Source: Myxocyprinus asiaticus | Taxonomy: Eukaryota > Chordata > Actinopteri > Cypriniformes > Catostomidae | Direction: 5' to 3' | DNA: 64,000 bases | Assembly (NCBI RefSeq): GCF_019703515.2 | Contig: NC_059372.1 | Location: 26,412,431-26,476,430, forward strand | Part shown: one piece after another, positions 12,918 through 26,500 of the stretch | Layout: each line of letters starts with the position of its first letter | Numbering within the stretch: position 1 is the stretch's first letter | Program-made: the position numbers and the translations under genes | Notes under the pieces: generated by a model | What the model saw: only the letters and a program-made list of their open reading frames with translations | Told to the model about the DNA's origin: nothing | The model's database searches: none

Positions 12918-12955
<38 letters not shown>
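12599..12955. repeat. interspersed repeat bounded by two (TG)n microsatellites
   Basis: (TG)n at 12599-12634 and 12919-12954 flank a unit with ggtttatgaggacatttctag, gggttaggtttaggggtagg and ggagagtcctcataatgatag, a unit I recognise as recurrent in cyprinid DNA. Open frames here are only CVCV runs from the microsatellite. Confidence 0.6.
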
Positions 12956-12957
<2 letters not shown>

Positions 12958-13156
12958 GTGTTTAACACAACACCTGTCCCATGCAGTCAGCTCCAGCACT
13001 CTGCTCTCCTGACTTTATACCCCAATAGCATCACATAGAATTTTTTTGGGACACTGGCAAGAATGTTAAACAGCTGTTGGGTGTTGTTAAAGTTTATTCT
13101 GAAACATTCAATAACTTTCCATCTGTCTCGATCTCTTTCTGTTCATCTTTTATTAA

Positions 13157-14041
13157 AGACCCCATGTAAACTTTTACAACATTCGTCATTAGACAAATTT
13201 TCCCTGTGTTGACATATTTTCTATTGAAACAGGACATTTTGGTCAGAATATATCGGATGGTTTTTTTACCTTTTTTAAAAAAAAAAAAATAATCAAATAG
13301 GCTTTAGTTACATCACAGCCATGAACCATGATTTGCTACTTGCTAGTGAGCTGCATGTATTGGGGGAGGGACATTCGAATTCTAGAGAGCATTTGATTGA
13401 ACGAAATTTCTGTAGTGCAGCATGAGTCACCAATATTTTTGGTCATTTTTCAGCACTTTATTAGGAACACCTGTACACCTACTTATTTAATGTGATTATC
13501 TAATCAGCCAATCGTGTTGCAGCAGTGCAATGCTTAAAATCAAGTAGATTCAGGTCTGGAGCTTCAGTTAATGTTCACGTCAACCATCAGAATGAGGAAA
13601 AAATGTGATCTCAGTGATTTCAACCGTGGCATGATTGTTGGTGCCAGACGGGCTGGTTTGAGTATTTCTGTAACTGCTGATTTCCTGGGATTTTCACAAC
13701 GGTCTCAGGAGTTTACTCAGAATGGTACTCAGAAAAACAAAAAACATACAGTGAGCGGCAGTTCTGCGGACGGAAACGCCTTGTTAATGAGAGTTAAGTG
13801 GAGAAAGGCCAGACTGGTTCGAGCTAACTGAAAGACTATGGTAACTCAAATAACCACTCTGTACAGTAGTAGTGAGCAGAAAAGCATCTCACAACACGTC
13901 GAACCTTGAGGCGGATGGGCTAAAAGAGCAGAAGACCATGTCGAGATCTTTATTAGGACCATAGTGTTCCTAATAAAGTGCTCAGTGAGTGTACATGAAC
14001 TCAGAGCTAACAAACATGAACTGAAAGCCATGGGGTCTTTA
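13157..14041. repeat. MITE (aaagaccccatg / catggggtcttt ends) interrupted by a Tc1 relic
   Basis: Outer ends at 13157 and 14041 are inverted. A Tc1 deletion derivative sits inside at 13449-13993. A related unit is visible at 28391-28500 (aaagaccccatgaaatgg). Confidence 0.6.
13449..13993 (+). mobile_element. Tc1/mariner deletion derivative
   Basis: Ends cactttattaggaacacctg and ttcctaataaagtgctcag are inverted. The retained 5' part of the transposase (about 13591-13830) reads KKCDLSDFNRGMIVGARRAG, the paired-type DNA-binding start of a common fish Tc1 family. The catalytic region is deleted. Confidence 0.72.
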
Positions 14042-14293
14042 AAACTAAATGTGACTGAATTCAACCCCATTTACTTGTTTCCAGATTTAACTGAGGCTGC
14101 AGCTCCGGGAGGGTTAAGCACTAAATATGCTCAATAATCCAAACATCTCCCCTCTTACTAAAGCAGCAATGATCCTCCTCATAGAAACACCACTTAGGAG
14201 GTACTTTAATGGAAAATTGCTGTAGCTCTAGCTCTAGTTGACCAAGCTGGCAAGGGAAAATAAAGCGGATGTTCAGTTGATTTTTTAGTAAAG

Positions 14294-14557
14294 ATGAAAG
14301 CCTCTGCTAGAAGAGAGACCAACATCCCAAAAATAATAATGCTCTGCTCATCATTCCTGTATCTCTCTTTTTCCTTCTGTTCAACAGTCCTGGCAACAAC
14401 CAGTGCGCAGGAGCCTGACCATGCACATGGATGTACTCATGGAAGCTGTTATCCAGCAACCGGCGACCTCTTGGTGGGTCGGGAAAACAAGCTAAAAGCA
14501 TCGTCCACCTGCGGCCTGCGGAGGAGAGAACCCTACTGCATTGTCAGCCACCTGCAG
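14294..14557 (+). CDS. lamb2: lamb2 coding exon 1: signal peptide and start of LN domain
   Basis: Residues 1-88. A basic N-region and hydrophobic core ([15 protein letters not shown]) end in ATTSA-Q, a plausible signal cleavage, followed by the LN start [16 protein letters not shown] and ending CIVSHLQ, donor gtagag, phase 0. The start at 14294 has A at -3; Met16 at 14339 is a second in-frame candidate. A pyrimidine-rich acceptor-like site ending at 14387 (ttctgttcaacag) could instead open the exon at 14388 with the signal on an unseen upstream exon. I prefer the ATG because the paralogue LAMB1 keeps start codon, signal and this segment in one exon. Confidence 0.72.
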
Positions 14558-17500
14558 GTAGAGCCCTCACCAGCTCTTATGGGCTGTCTCACATTTACAC
14601 ACACCATTCCCAGCTTTTTCAGAAGATGCTAATATAAACGTGTCAGACAACTCAAATGAATGTATTCACTGGATAGATGACCCATTCCATCTCTATACCT
14701 TCGCCATTTCTAGGAGGAGAAGAAGTGTTTCCATTGTGATTCACGACGGCCTTACGATCCGTTATCCAACTCCATGAGTCACCGCATTGAGAATGTCATC
14801 ACCACCTTCAAACCTCACCGCAAGAAGTCCTGGTGGCAGTCTGAAAATGGTGAGATCAGAAGACCACAATCACTTTTGTCAAATAGATACAGTATGTTTA
14901 CCCCTTCACTTCCACAGTAAACGATTAAAGGAGCACTCAGCAATTTTTGGTTTATGTTGTGATGGCCGATATGGCGGTTGTATTGGACTTATACTGATAC
15001 CTAGTGATGTGGATGTAGCATTGCGCAACAGCAAAAGTTTTCCATTGCAAATGTGTAAATGCAATTTTCGCAGTCAGCCATGTTTAATTAATTCTGTGAG
15101 TAAAAGTGTCCAATAATAGGGGGGTAACTATGATAAAGTGAGTAGTATTTGGCTGGTCATGTGATCTCAACATGACAACCCCCATAAGTAAAAAGCTCCA
15201 TGTAAAAAGCTTTTATTAGGCTACTGATTTGACTGGGAGTCTTCATCTCAAGTGAGTGTACATGATTTTAAACATATTTTTCATAAGTACTATTAATTTC
15301 TTTGTGTAAAACCTTCATTTTTTTTTATCCCCTTTTCTCCCAATTTGGAATGCCAATGCGACTCCAGGGGTGGTGGTCAGCATCAATACTCGCTGAGCTA
15401 CCCAGGCCCCATGTGTAAAGCTTTAACTGCTTTATAAGATAGAGACATAGACAAAAGTTGACAGGAAATCATTGAAGATACAGGATTGAGACATGTTGCA
15501 GGTCATTACTCTCAATATATCTGGAGCATGTGCATTAACTGCTGCACTGTGGCTCCAATCACAGCTAAATTTTAAGACCTAGGAACAACCATGTGTTTTG
15601 ATGGAAATACACACATCCGTTTGCTCTCAGATGACAGATGTCAAATGGAAAGTAATGTGTTTTCCAGGAAATATGATTGCCTCCCTGAGCCATGCAAACC
15701 CATCTGCTTGGCAAGAACTTACACTGAAAACACTTCACATGCATTATTAGAAGGTTGATGTTCAGGGCAGTCTATTAATAACACAGAGGGTGATAGGGGA
15801 CGCTCAGAGTTTGCATGCACTCTGGTTTGGAGCAAAATGGCGCTGCAAATTGACCTGAAAAAAGTACAAATGTATGATTAAAAATTAAAATAAAATTGTT
15901 AGTGCTACAATAAATGTAGGTATTGAGAAAAAAAAGTACATATAAGTAAAAGAGTGGAGAAATGGAGGATTGTTGGTTGACTTGGCTTTTGTTCAAAGCT
16001 CACCCTGACACATTCTCCCTAAACCTTGCAGTATTACAGATAATTACAGATGGAGTTTGCTGCTGGCATACCAACAGAGAGAGGCAGAGAGGGATGAAAG
16101 AGAGAAGTAAAACTCTAATAGAGAAAAACATGGATGAAAACCAGGATGGAAGGAAAGAAAATATAGAGGGGGGGAATCAGTTTAATCCAAACTTTAAGGT
16201 TGCCTGAACTTAAAGACCTATTGAAATCAAAATTAGAGTTTTGTTGCTTTTAGTCCATGTATGTTAGCATACAGAGTTCATTTGCTAGTGTCCTCAAAAG
16301 TGTTGACAAAATTCACTTTTAGCAGATATATACATTTAAAAAAGGTTTCTTAGGTGAATAAATATTTTTTCCTCGCCCAGCTTTGCATCGGGACCTTATA
16401 ACAACCGGTTATAACAAAGGACTGTACACTATCCTGCTTATTACATGGCTACTAACCAAATAACAAACAAAACTAAACAAACAAAAATAATAAAATAAAG
16501 GGAAGTAATTAACCTAGGAATATGAAAAAAATAATAATAGTAATACAGAAAAACTTACCTACCTACTCTAACAAAAAGAAGTAAACTAAATACAACCAAA
16601 CAGGCAGGTCACCCCTACAAACCTGACTGCTTTAAAGGCAGAATACTAGTCGTGGTTTCAAGTATTAAACTGCACATGAAGTTACTGCTCTCAGAACTAA
16701 CATAGCAGATAAGAATACACACTGAGTTTGGCGTGGCGGTTGGCAGAGAGTTGGGAACAGCACGACTGGCCCAGAGTCGTGACAGCTCACATCTGAGAGG
16801 CAGCACAGGGATTTTATAAAGCACAACTTCAAAAGCCACCAATCACTGTTACAAGTTGGAGCAGCTCATTTGCGAATCGGCAGCATCTGGAACAGACAGA
16901 CACTCACAATGCAAACGAGACACCCACACACACAGAGAAAGAGAGAAAAACAACAACCAAAATGCAGAAAATAACTCAGAACATAACAGCTGGTTATTCA
17001 GGAAACCTGTTTGAAAACAGTCACTATTTTTGCTATTCTAGTTGGTGCCACTCAAAATAAAGGCACATAAAATACACACTTATCCATTAACCATGGTCAA
17101 ATCACTGTAACATACTGCTTCTTGTGGCTTATTGCTTTTATAAAATGGCCATAAAAGACATGTTAAATAAGTAGTTACAATTGAAGTCAGAAGTTTACAT
17201 ACACTTAGGTTGAAGTCATTAAAACTCATTTCTTAACCACTCCACAGATTTCATATTAGCAAACTATAATTTTGGCAAGTCGTTTAGGACATCTACTTTG
17301 TGCATGACATGAGTCATTTTTCCAGCAATTGTTTACAGACAAATTGTTTCACTTTTAATTGACTATATCACAATTCCAGTGGGTCAGAAGTTTACATACA
17401 CTAAGTTAACTGTGCCTTTAAGCAGCTTGGAAAATTCCAGAAAATGATGTCAAGCCTTTAGATAATTAGCTAATTAGCTTCTGATAGGAGGTGTACTAAA

Positions 17501-20500
17501 TTGGAGGTGTACCTGTGGATGTATTTTAAGGCCTACATTCAAACTCAGTGCCTCATTGCTTGACATCATGGGAAAATCAGCCAAGACCTCAGAAAAACAT
17601 TGTGGACATCCACAAGTCTGGTTCATCCTTCATACCTGAAGGTACCACATTCATCTGTAAAAACAATAGTAAGCAAGTATAAACACCAAGGGACCATGCA
17701 GCCATCATACTGCTCAGGAAGGAGATGCATTCTGTCTCCTAGAGATGAATGTAGTTTGGTGCGAAAACTGCAAATCAATCCCAGAACAACAACACTGCCT
17801 CAAAACTGCCATAAAAAAGCCAGAGTACAGTTTGCAAGTGCACATGGGGACAAAGATCTTACTTTTTGCAGAAATGTCCTCTGGGCTAATGAAACAAAAA
17901 TTGAACCTTTTGGCCATAATGACCATCATTATGTTTGGAGGAAAAAGGATGAGGCTTGCAAGCCAAAGAACACCATCTAAACCGTGAAGCATGGGGGTGG
18001 CAGCAACATGTTTTGGGGGTGCTTTGCTGCAGGAGGGACTGGTGTACTTCACAAAATAGATGGCATCATGAGGAAGGAAAATTATGTGGATATACTGAAG
18101 CTACATCTCAAGACATCAGCCAGGAAGTTAAAGCTCTGTCGCAAATTGGTCTTCCAAATGGACAGTGATCCCAAGCATACATCCAAAATTGAAACAAAAT
18201 GGCTTAAGGACAACAAAGTCAAGGTATTGGAGTGGCCATCACAAAGCCCTGACCTCAATCTGATTAGAAAATTTGTGGGCAGAACTGAAAAAGCGTGTGC
18301 GAGCAAGGAGGCCTACAAACCTGACTCAGTTACACCAGTCCTGTCTGGAGGAATGGGCCAAAATTCCAGCAACTTATTGTGAGAAGCTTGTGGAAGGCTA
18401 CCCAAAACATTTGACCCGAGTTAAACAATTTAAAGGCAATGCTACCAAATACTAACAAAGTGTATGTAAACCTCTGACCCACTGGGAATGTGATGAAAGA
18501 AATAAAAGCTGAAATAAATCATTCTCTCTACTATTATTCTGACATTTCACATTCTTAAAATAAAGTAGTGATCCTAACTGACCTAAGACAGGCATGTTTT
18601 CTACGATTAAATGTCAGGAATTGTGAAAAACTTTAAATGTTTATTTAGTTTAAATGTATTTGGCTAAGGTGTATGTAAACTTCTGACTTCAACTGTACAT
18701 ATATTACTAATAATAATCACAATAAACAATTTTCCGCCATGTAATATAGTTCATTTGTAACAGTATATGCTCTTTACGGGTGCCAAGCAAGAAGGATATT
18801 ATTTAAAGCTGAAATTATGTGATTATACTGCATGTAATTTTTTACATTATCTGATAGAAAACCTTTATATCTTAAAGTTGAATTTCAATTATATTTACAG
18901 TTTTAGAGCATGAGACAGGCCCCTGTGTGTCAGCTGTGTGACTCCTCTGTGTTTATTGAAATGAGGGAATTTATTAGGGGCTTTCACAGGAAATGGTCAC
19001 TATTTTAGCTCATGGTCGCCATGGCTTCAGAGACTTTTCTTAATCAATGTCATATAATGAACAGTAGATCAGTTGTCCAGCACTTGTAGTGTGTGTCACA
19101 AGCATAGAACTGTCTGGGTCAAAGGACATCCCTCATTGTGACCCTGTATCACCCCTGTATTTCTGTGCTCTTCCGAAACCTAGTGAGGCAGCATTTTAAG
19201 GCATAATAGGCATACTACTGATGCAAAGGCTGATCCAAGGCTTTTTTAACCAACATTTGTGTGTGCTATGTATTTTGATGCTCACTAGAGTAACAGGTTG
19301 TTAGTTTAGCAACATGTTAACGTCAGTGTTGGGTGTAATCCAATTACAAAGTAATTTGTTACTTTAATTACTTTTCAGTAAAAAGTAGTGTAATGCATTA
19401 CATTTTAAATTCTTGTAATAAAGATTACAGTTACTGACTTTCAATTAATTTAATTACTTTTAAGTACATTATTGGCTTATGCTTATTTCTAATATATTAT
19501 TTATATAGAATACATGAAGTATGGCCCCATAATGAGTCATTGTGAATGAGAAATGTGAGGTGCTGACTGTATGACTATGGAAGCCGAGGAGTGCCAATTA
19601 AAAAAGAATAAAGGAATAAATGATCAATCTATTAATTTGAAAATAAAAATGTGAATTAATAAACCAATTTATAAATGGAAAAAGAAACAGACACATTTAA
19701 ATGTGTTTACTTAATTTATGTTTAAAATGCAATTATATTTAACAATAAAACAGCACATTAATAAGTCATTTTAATGGACCTTTTCAAGTGCATTTAAAAA
19801 AAGCATTTGGCAATTGCTTTTTTTCATTCCTTTGCCAATTGCTTTTCTTCATTCATTTTCCAGTTGCTTTCATGATTGTCTGACTTTTCCTTTTCTTTTT
19901 CCATTTGCCAATTCATACCTGCTAAAGCCAAGGGGTGCCAATTAAAAAAGAATGAATCAATATATTAATTTGAAAATAAAAACATGAATAAATAAATAAA
20001 CCAATTTATAAATGGACAAATAAATAGACACATTTAAAAATGTAATTATATTTAACAATTAAATTGTGCATTAATAAATCGTATATTTAATTTATGTTTA
20101 AAATGCAATTAAATGTTACAATAAAATTGCCAGTGGCAAATTCTCAGGGCTAGCAAAGCCTTCTCTGCTGGCCTAACATGCCAAATAAATAAATATTTTT
20201 CATCCTTTCATTCTCATTCATCTTTTTGCCTATGTATTTTTAATCGCTTTCCACTCTTAATTAATCTACAAACAAATAGAGAAAAATGAAAAGTTTATCC
20301 AGTCAAAATGTATTCCTTGATACTTACAAGCGAAGTGTGACAACTGTTTCACAAATCACATGCCTGAAGCCCGAAGCCGAAGCAGCGCGTGAGTCTGAGC
20401 TCCACCCCCTCAGGCCTTCAGAATTTCTGCAGAATCCCTCAACAGTGCAAATGGATGGGCAGCTAAAGTCAGATTGTCAGATTCATCAGTCAGTCAGATT

Positions 20501-23500
20501 GATTTATTTGTTCTTGGTGGGTGTGATCTTTAGGATATGTCCCGGTCGAGACCTTCTAGCTGGCCTTGAGTGACGCAATAACGCTTTAAGCGATGTACGT
20601 AATTTGAAAGCGAAGAGCGCGAGATCTTGCTGACGAGACGGCTGTTATCACTGCTGCTATCGCCGTTGAGAAAGAAATCCTTATGGATTTAAAAACACGA
20701 GATGTTCTGCATGACTGTGTGATTGCTTAATTTATTAAACAGGAAAGGAAGACTGATTTTCACTTCAAGCTAATTGGTAAGTGCTTTTTGCATTGTTATA
20801 GCAACATCAGGAGTTTTCTAACTGTAAATTAGGCTGCTTGAGCATTCAGTGTCAGATCAAGTTTTGAAAAGTAGTGCTGCGTTCCATTCAACTCGGAAAG
20901 TCGGATTTTACAACTTCCTACTAGGAAAAGTGCAATGGAATGCATCTTGAAGCCAGAATTAAAACTTGTAGGCTCATGCAGAAATTCTCAACTCCGATTT
21001 CGCCGAGATGCAGGTCACACAAACATGTCGACACTCAGAGAGATATACAAAGTAAGTTATAAACATTAACTTTATTAATATCGATAAATGAGTTTGTTTC
21101 CACATTACATGATATTAAAGTTTGTTTAACAAATGCCTGCAGAAACAGGTGTATAAAACATTATAATCTCTTTTGATAATCGTACACCTGTAGCACAAAT
21201 GCTAGTGCTGCAGCATTGTTTATCAGTTGGGTTGCTAGGAGATATCTCTAATGAGAGTCAAACCCCTGCTAAGATAACGGGAGCGTTGCAGTTCCGAATA
21301 TCGGGGAATGGAATGCATTTATGGTTGGAGATATCAAGTAGGAATATCCCACATCCAACTTGAATGGAATGCAGCATAACCATGTACCCTGACAAAATGA
21401 AATTTTTTGCAAACAACATTTAAATCACAAATATTATTAGATAGATTTTTCCAGGTATTATAGACCTCCTTGGTAGATTCATATGAAAAATTATGATTTT
21501 TGAATGTCTGTTCGGGAGAAGTTCATTTCACAAAAGTCATGCTGCAGTTAAAATTAGGCTTGCTTGAGTATTAAGTGTTGTTTCAAGTTCTGGCTTTCGT
21601 GCTTGGACGTGTTTTTAAAATGTCAGGTGGTATTACTAGTTAGCTGCGACATAATATATGATGCCCAAAGGCATAGTGTGTCTTATTCATTGTGAAACTG
21701 TGTTTTCTTAATGGCATTAATCACACTGAAGGCCTTGACTTTAAATGCATGGCCCGCCACTGAAAATAGCACATTAATAAGTCATTTTTAAATGCACCTT
21801 TTAATTTGCGTTGTAAAAAAGCATTTGCCAATTGCTTTTCTTCGTTCATTTGCCAGTTGCTTTTCTTCATCTAGCCGCCAGTGGCTTTTCTTTTTAATTT
21901 TACTTTGGCTTTTCTTTATCCATTTGAAAATCTAGTTTAAAAATGCCATTGGACAGTTGACACATGGGAGCAACCAATGAACGTTCTACTCTGTTTTAAG
22001 ACACACCCCCTCTCCCACGTCCCACTCGAAGGAGATGTAAGACGGTCTATCATTGGATGGCTATTGATAGAGGTTTACGTGGTTTATGAAGCCCATGCAA
22101 AAGAAACAGACACAAAGCGTATCAGAAATTAATGGTCACTTGTCACTGCTGCAGTTAAATGCAGTGTGCAGTCCTCCCCAAACGTGCACAGTGATACGTG
22201 TCCAGGAAGGGAGCCGGTAATCGTGATGCTGTCAACAGAACCAGTCCTTGCCAATGACTGAAAGCATGAGGCCGCCATGCTCAGATACTGAGCAGCTGGA
22301 GAAAATGCCGGACCTTCGGGCTGCAGCAGCCACTAGATCCTTCCTGAAGTAAATGCTTCTCTGTGCGGCCAGACCTTTCCTCATCCACTCCTATCAAGTG
22401 GTGACACCACATCAACTTTCAGTGATATCACATTCCACTTAAAGGTTCTGTAAGTGATTTTTTTAATGGAAAAGTATGCAAAACATTTTCCTACTCCCTT
22501 AAAGATATTAATGAAATAAGTGTCCTGAGATATCTCACCAGTCTCTGTGACAGCTGCAGACTTTGTAAACAGCAAACAAAAATGTGTCTGCGGACCGCAG
22601 ACAATGATGCTTTCTGCCTGTCAATCATTTTGCTCGTTCTCATTTGAAGTGGATCATTGAGGCTATGATTTATAATGTTTGTCAGTTGAGGGCGCTATTG
22701 TGCCACTGTTGAAATTGACAGTCACAGGAACAAACAATGCTGCTGTTTTGCTTGGTTTTTGTCTCAAAATTATCTTTGGAGGGCAGGGTCTTGGAATGAG
22801 GGGGCATGGTTAATTCAATGGCCTGCGATCGGTGGGTCTGAGCGGTGCAAATCGGCACTGGCCAGTAGAGCCCTCCGAGCCCGAGCCCAGGTCCGACGAC
22901 AGCATCTTACGAATGCCACGGCTGAGGGGACAGTAGCATCCAGTTCCTGGGAAGAGAACAAAGGTGCTTGATAACCAAGACAAGACTGAAAAGGTGACAT
23001 CCCTGTAGATGACACTGGCAGAGAATTGTGTGCGTACTCTATCCAGGAGAGATGGCAACTCTAGGAAGCAGGGTTCTGGGAGGCCAGACAATGGAGCATC
23101 CGTTCCAAGTCCTGGTTGACCCGCTCAGTCTGGCTGTTAGTCTGGGGATGGAAACCAGATGAAAGACTAATGGAGGCCCCTAACTGCCGGTAAAACTCTC
23201 TCCAAAAATGGGAGACAAACTGTGGGCCTCTGTCAGAGACCACATCCACCGGGAGGCCATGGATATGGAAGACGTGGTCTATAACAGCAGTCGCCATCTC
23301 CCAGGCAGTGGGAAGCTTAGGGAGGGGAATGAAATGGGCAGCCTTGATGAAACGGTCTACCACTGTTAACACCATGTTATTACCCAAGGACGGGGGAAGA
23401 CCAGTAACAAAGTCCAGGGCAATATGGGACCACCGGTGGGAGGGAACAGGAAGGGGCTGGAAGAGGCCGGCAGGTGGGCGATTGGAGTGTTTGTTTTGAG

Positions 23501-26500
23501 CACAGGCCGGACAGGCTACCACAAACTGATGGACATCTCTAGACACTGTTGGCCACCAGAACCTTTGATGCACCAGTGCCAGCGTGTGCCTGACTCCTGG
23601 ATGACAATGCAACATTGGTGGCATGGCACCACTGGAGGACAGGTGACCGGACCAACTATGGAACTAACAGCAGACCGCCCCCCCCAGACACCCCCTCTGA
23701 GCAGGTACCATCCTGAAGGCTCTCTTGACCCAAGCCTCGATCTCCCACGAGACCGCCACAGCCACCTGACTGGAGGGGTCGATGGGGTGGGGATAGACTG
23801 GGCGCTCGGGTCCAGGAAACACTCGAGAGAGCACATTGGGCTTAGTATTTTTGGAGCATCTGTTCCAAGTCCTGGTTGACCCGGTCAGTCTAATGAGCCC
23901 CACTGACAGAGACTCCTCGATGTACTTATCCATGTCCTCCCGTTTGGGACCAGACAAGGAGTAAAGATGGCCTTGTGGTGGAGAAGTTCTTGGCAGCAGA
24001 TCCACAGCACAGTCATATGGGTGATGCGGCGGGAGAGATGCAGCCCAGGACTTGCTGAAAACCCCTGCCAGGTCATGGTAATCGGCTGGAACCCCCATCA
24101 GATTTTTGGTTCGACTGAAACTCAGGAGAGGACAAGATAGGAGAGGGTGCAACTCCCAGACAATGCTCAAGGCAATAGGAACTTAAGAGTCCTTAGTCCA
24201 ACAAACAAGAGGATTGTGCTTTATTAACCAGAGGTGCCCCAATAATACAAGAGCAAATGGTGACCTGATTAGGTAAAGCTCAATCTCCTCCTCACAATTG
24301 CCGGAAATAGGCAGACTCACCGAGGCCATGACTTGGGAGATCCTCTCCAACGGTCTTCCACTGAGGTCACTGGCCATCCGAGGAGATGGCAGAGACCAGA
24401 TGGACAGGCCCAACTGGATGGCTAAGGAGGAGTCGATGAAATTCCCCTCAGCCCCGGAGTCGATGAACATCAAGCAGTGATGTTGGCCCTTCCTCCAGCA
24501 GAGCATGGCAGGGAGGAGAGTGCAATGGACTGGGGCAGAATCAACAGACATTGTGCTCACCAGTATGCGCCCATCTACTGGCCTTTAAAATCACTTTAAA
24601 AGGTGCATAAAAAAAATTACTTATTAATGTGCTGTTTTATTGCTAAATATAATTACATTTTTAAACATAAATTAAATAAACTCATTTAAATGTTTCTATT
24701 TATTGTCCAAATTGGTTTATTTATTCATATTTTTATTTTCAAAAAAAATAGATTGATCAATTATTCCTTTTTTTTTATTTTTTTTTATTTTTATTGGCAC
24801 TCCTCGGCTTCCATATATGACTTGTGTATATCAATGAACAATAAATAAATATTGACATTATTTTGAATTTGTTGAGTGGAAAAGTGTTTTAGGAAGTAAC
24901 TTAAAAGTAAAGTAATTAGTAATATGATTTCTATCAGGAAGACTTGCAGACTTGAGTGAATTCAAGATGACATTTATTTGATGAATGTAAAACAGAAAAT
25001 GTAATGTCTCTCTTTGGCGTAAGCCCCGTCTGGCGGTCCGAAGAAGTTGTACTTGGAACCGTCATATCCTGCCAGAGATAGGAGGCAGGGGCAAGGAGCC
25101 TACTCCTGTGCAGGACGGGACTCGACTGGTGGTGGTGGGGTGGTGGAGGTTGCCGTGTTAGCACAACTGAAACAGCAATGTGATAGAATGTGAGCAGACT
25201 TATAAAGCAATGGCTTACATGTGATTGGTTAGGAGTTACCTAGCTAATGATGCAATGATGTACAGCTGCTTGTCTTCCAGCTAGAACTATGCTGCGCTTA
25301 CATTTCTTTTTCAATTAAGTAATTAGTAAAGTAATCTGATTACAATTTTAGAGAAATTATTTGTCATTTGTAGTAGACTACTCTTTTTAAGTAACTTACC
25401 CAGCACTGGCTAACGTCAAACCCTATTGATATCAATTGTCAAATGAAGCGCTATTTGTGAGGTGCGCAGAGTTGCGGCCTATGTAGAGTGTTCCAAATCA
25501 TCGCTTATGATGTTAAATTTCAGTTAGGATGCTGCCTAAGAAGGCAGCTCGCTCGGTTTTGTAACAGAGCTTTTGTCTGGTTTTCTGCAGGGCATGTCAC
25601 TAATGTTACATATGTTTTAGAGGGGAAAGTCAAGTGCTACACAAGTGTATACAGAAGTAGCCTTTTAAAGGATTCTTGGCATGTGCTCTGGACCGAGGCT
25701 TAACGACAGCCCTTAACAACTTTCTCCTCCAGCCAAAACACTGAAACATGTATTGAAAAAACAGCAAGCCATTCAGTAAATTTCCTTTTGTGCTCCAGTT
25801 CAACTTTCCTGGCCTCTCCCTCTCCATCCGTCCCTCATTCTCTTGGGCTGCGGTACAACCTCTCTCTCCTTTCCTCAACGACGTTTTACTTCCTGTTTAT
25901 CTGCTGATTATGAGACACAGGTTAAATCTAGCTGTTACATAGGCTCCTTGAGAAAACAAACACACAGGGCGGCTGCTGTGGACTGAGTTACAGCTTTGTA
26001 ATGGTAATGCAGGGAGGCACAGGTTATCTGTATGTGGTGCCAGCTTTGCAGAATACACTATCACTCTAGATGAATAATGAAGAGCTAAAAAAAAAAAAAA
26101 GTAGATTGTTAAACCTAATCTATTTCTAGCTCTTTTTTAGTCACTGCAGTACACTGCATGCATTTAAATGGAAATGTGCATATTGTTACTTTAGAGATGA
26201 GTCAGAACCTTCATTTACTCACCCTCATGTTGTTCCAAACCCATGTGATTGTGCAGAATGTTTTGGACTGACAGTCTCAGTCACCATTCACTTTCATTGC
26301 ATACAGGTGCATCTCAATAAATTAGAATGTCGTGGAAAAGTTCATTTATTTCAGTAATTCAACTCAAATTGTGAAACTCGTGTATTAAATAAATTCAATG
26401 CACACAGACTGAAGTAGTTTAAGTCTTTGGTTCTTTTAATTGTGATGATTTTGGCTCACATTTAACAAAAACCCACCAATTCACCATCTCAAAAAATTAG

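Larger units (their letters stand above)
19324..25408. mobile_element. large hAT-type insertion (6085 bp), non-autonomous and composite
   Basis: Ends cagtgttgggt (19324) and acccagcactg (25398-25408) are inverted. Flanking 8-mers gttaacgt (19316-19323) and gctaacgt (25409-25416) form a target-site duplication with one mismatch. A CAGNG start and an 8-bp duplication are hAT features. Inside are inverted arms (about 19578-19790 and 24595-24815), a further tandem-like copy at 19923-20110, a small MITE (20878-21377) and a gypsy pol fragment. I find no hAT transposase. Confidence 0.68.

Noticed and set aside
12599..12955. Possible CRISPR-like or minisatellite array
   Set aside because: Only dinucleotide microsatellites around one interspersed unit; no regular repeat-spacer pattern, and the organism is a vertebrate.
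20286..20573. 95-codon ORF inside the hAT-type insertion
   Set aside because: No resemblance to a transposase or other protein; surrounded by repeat DNA.
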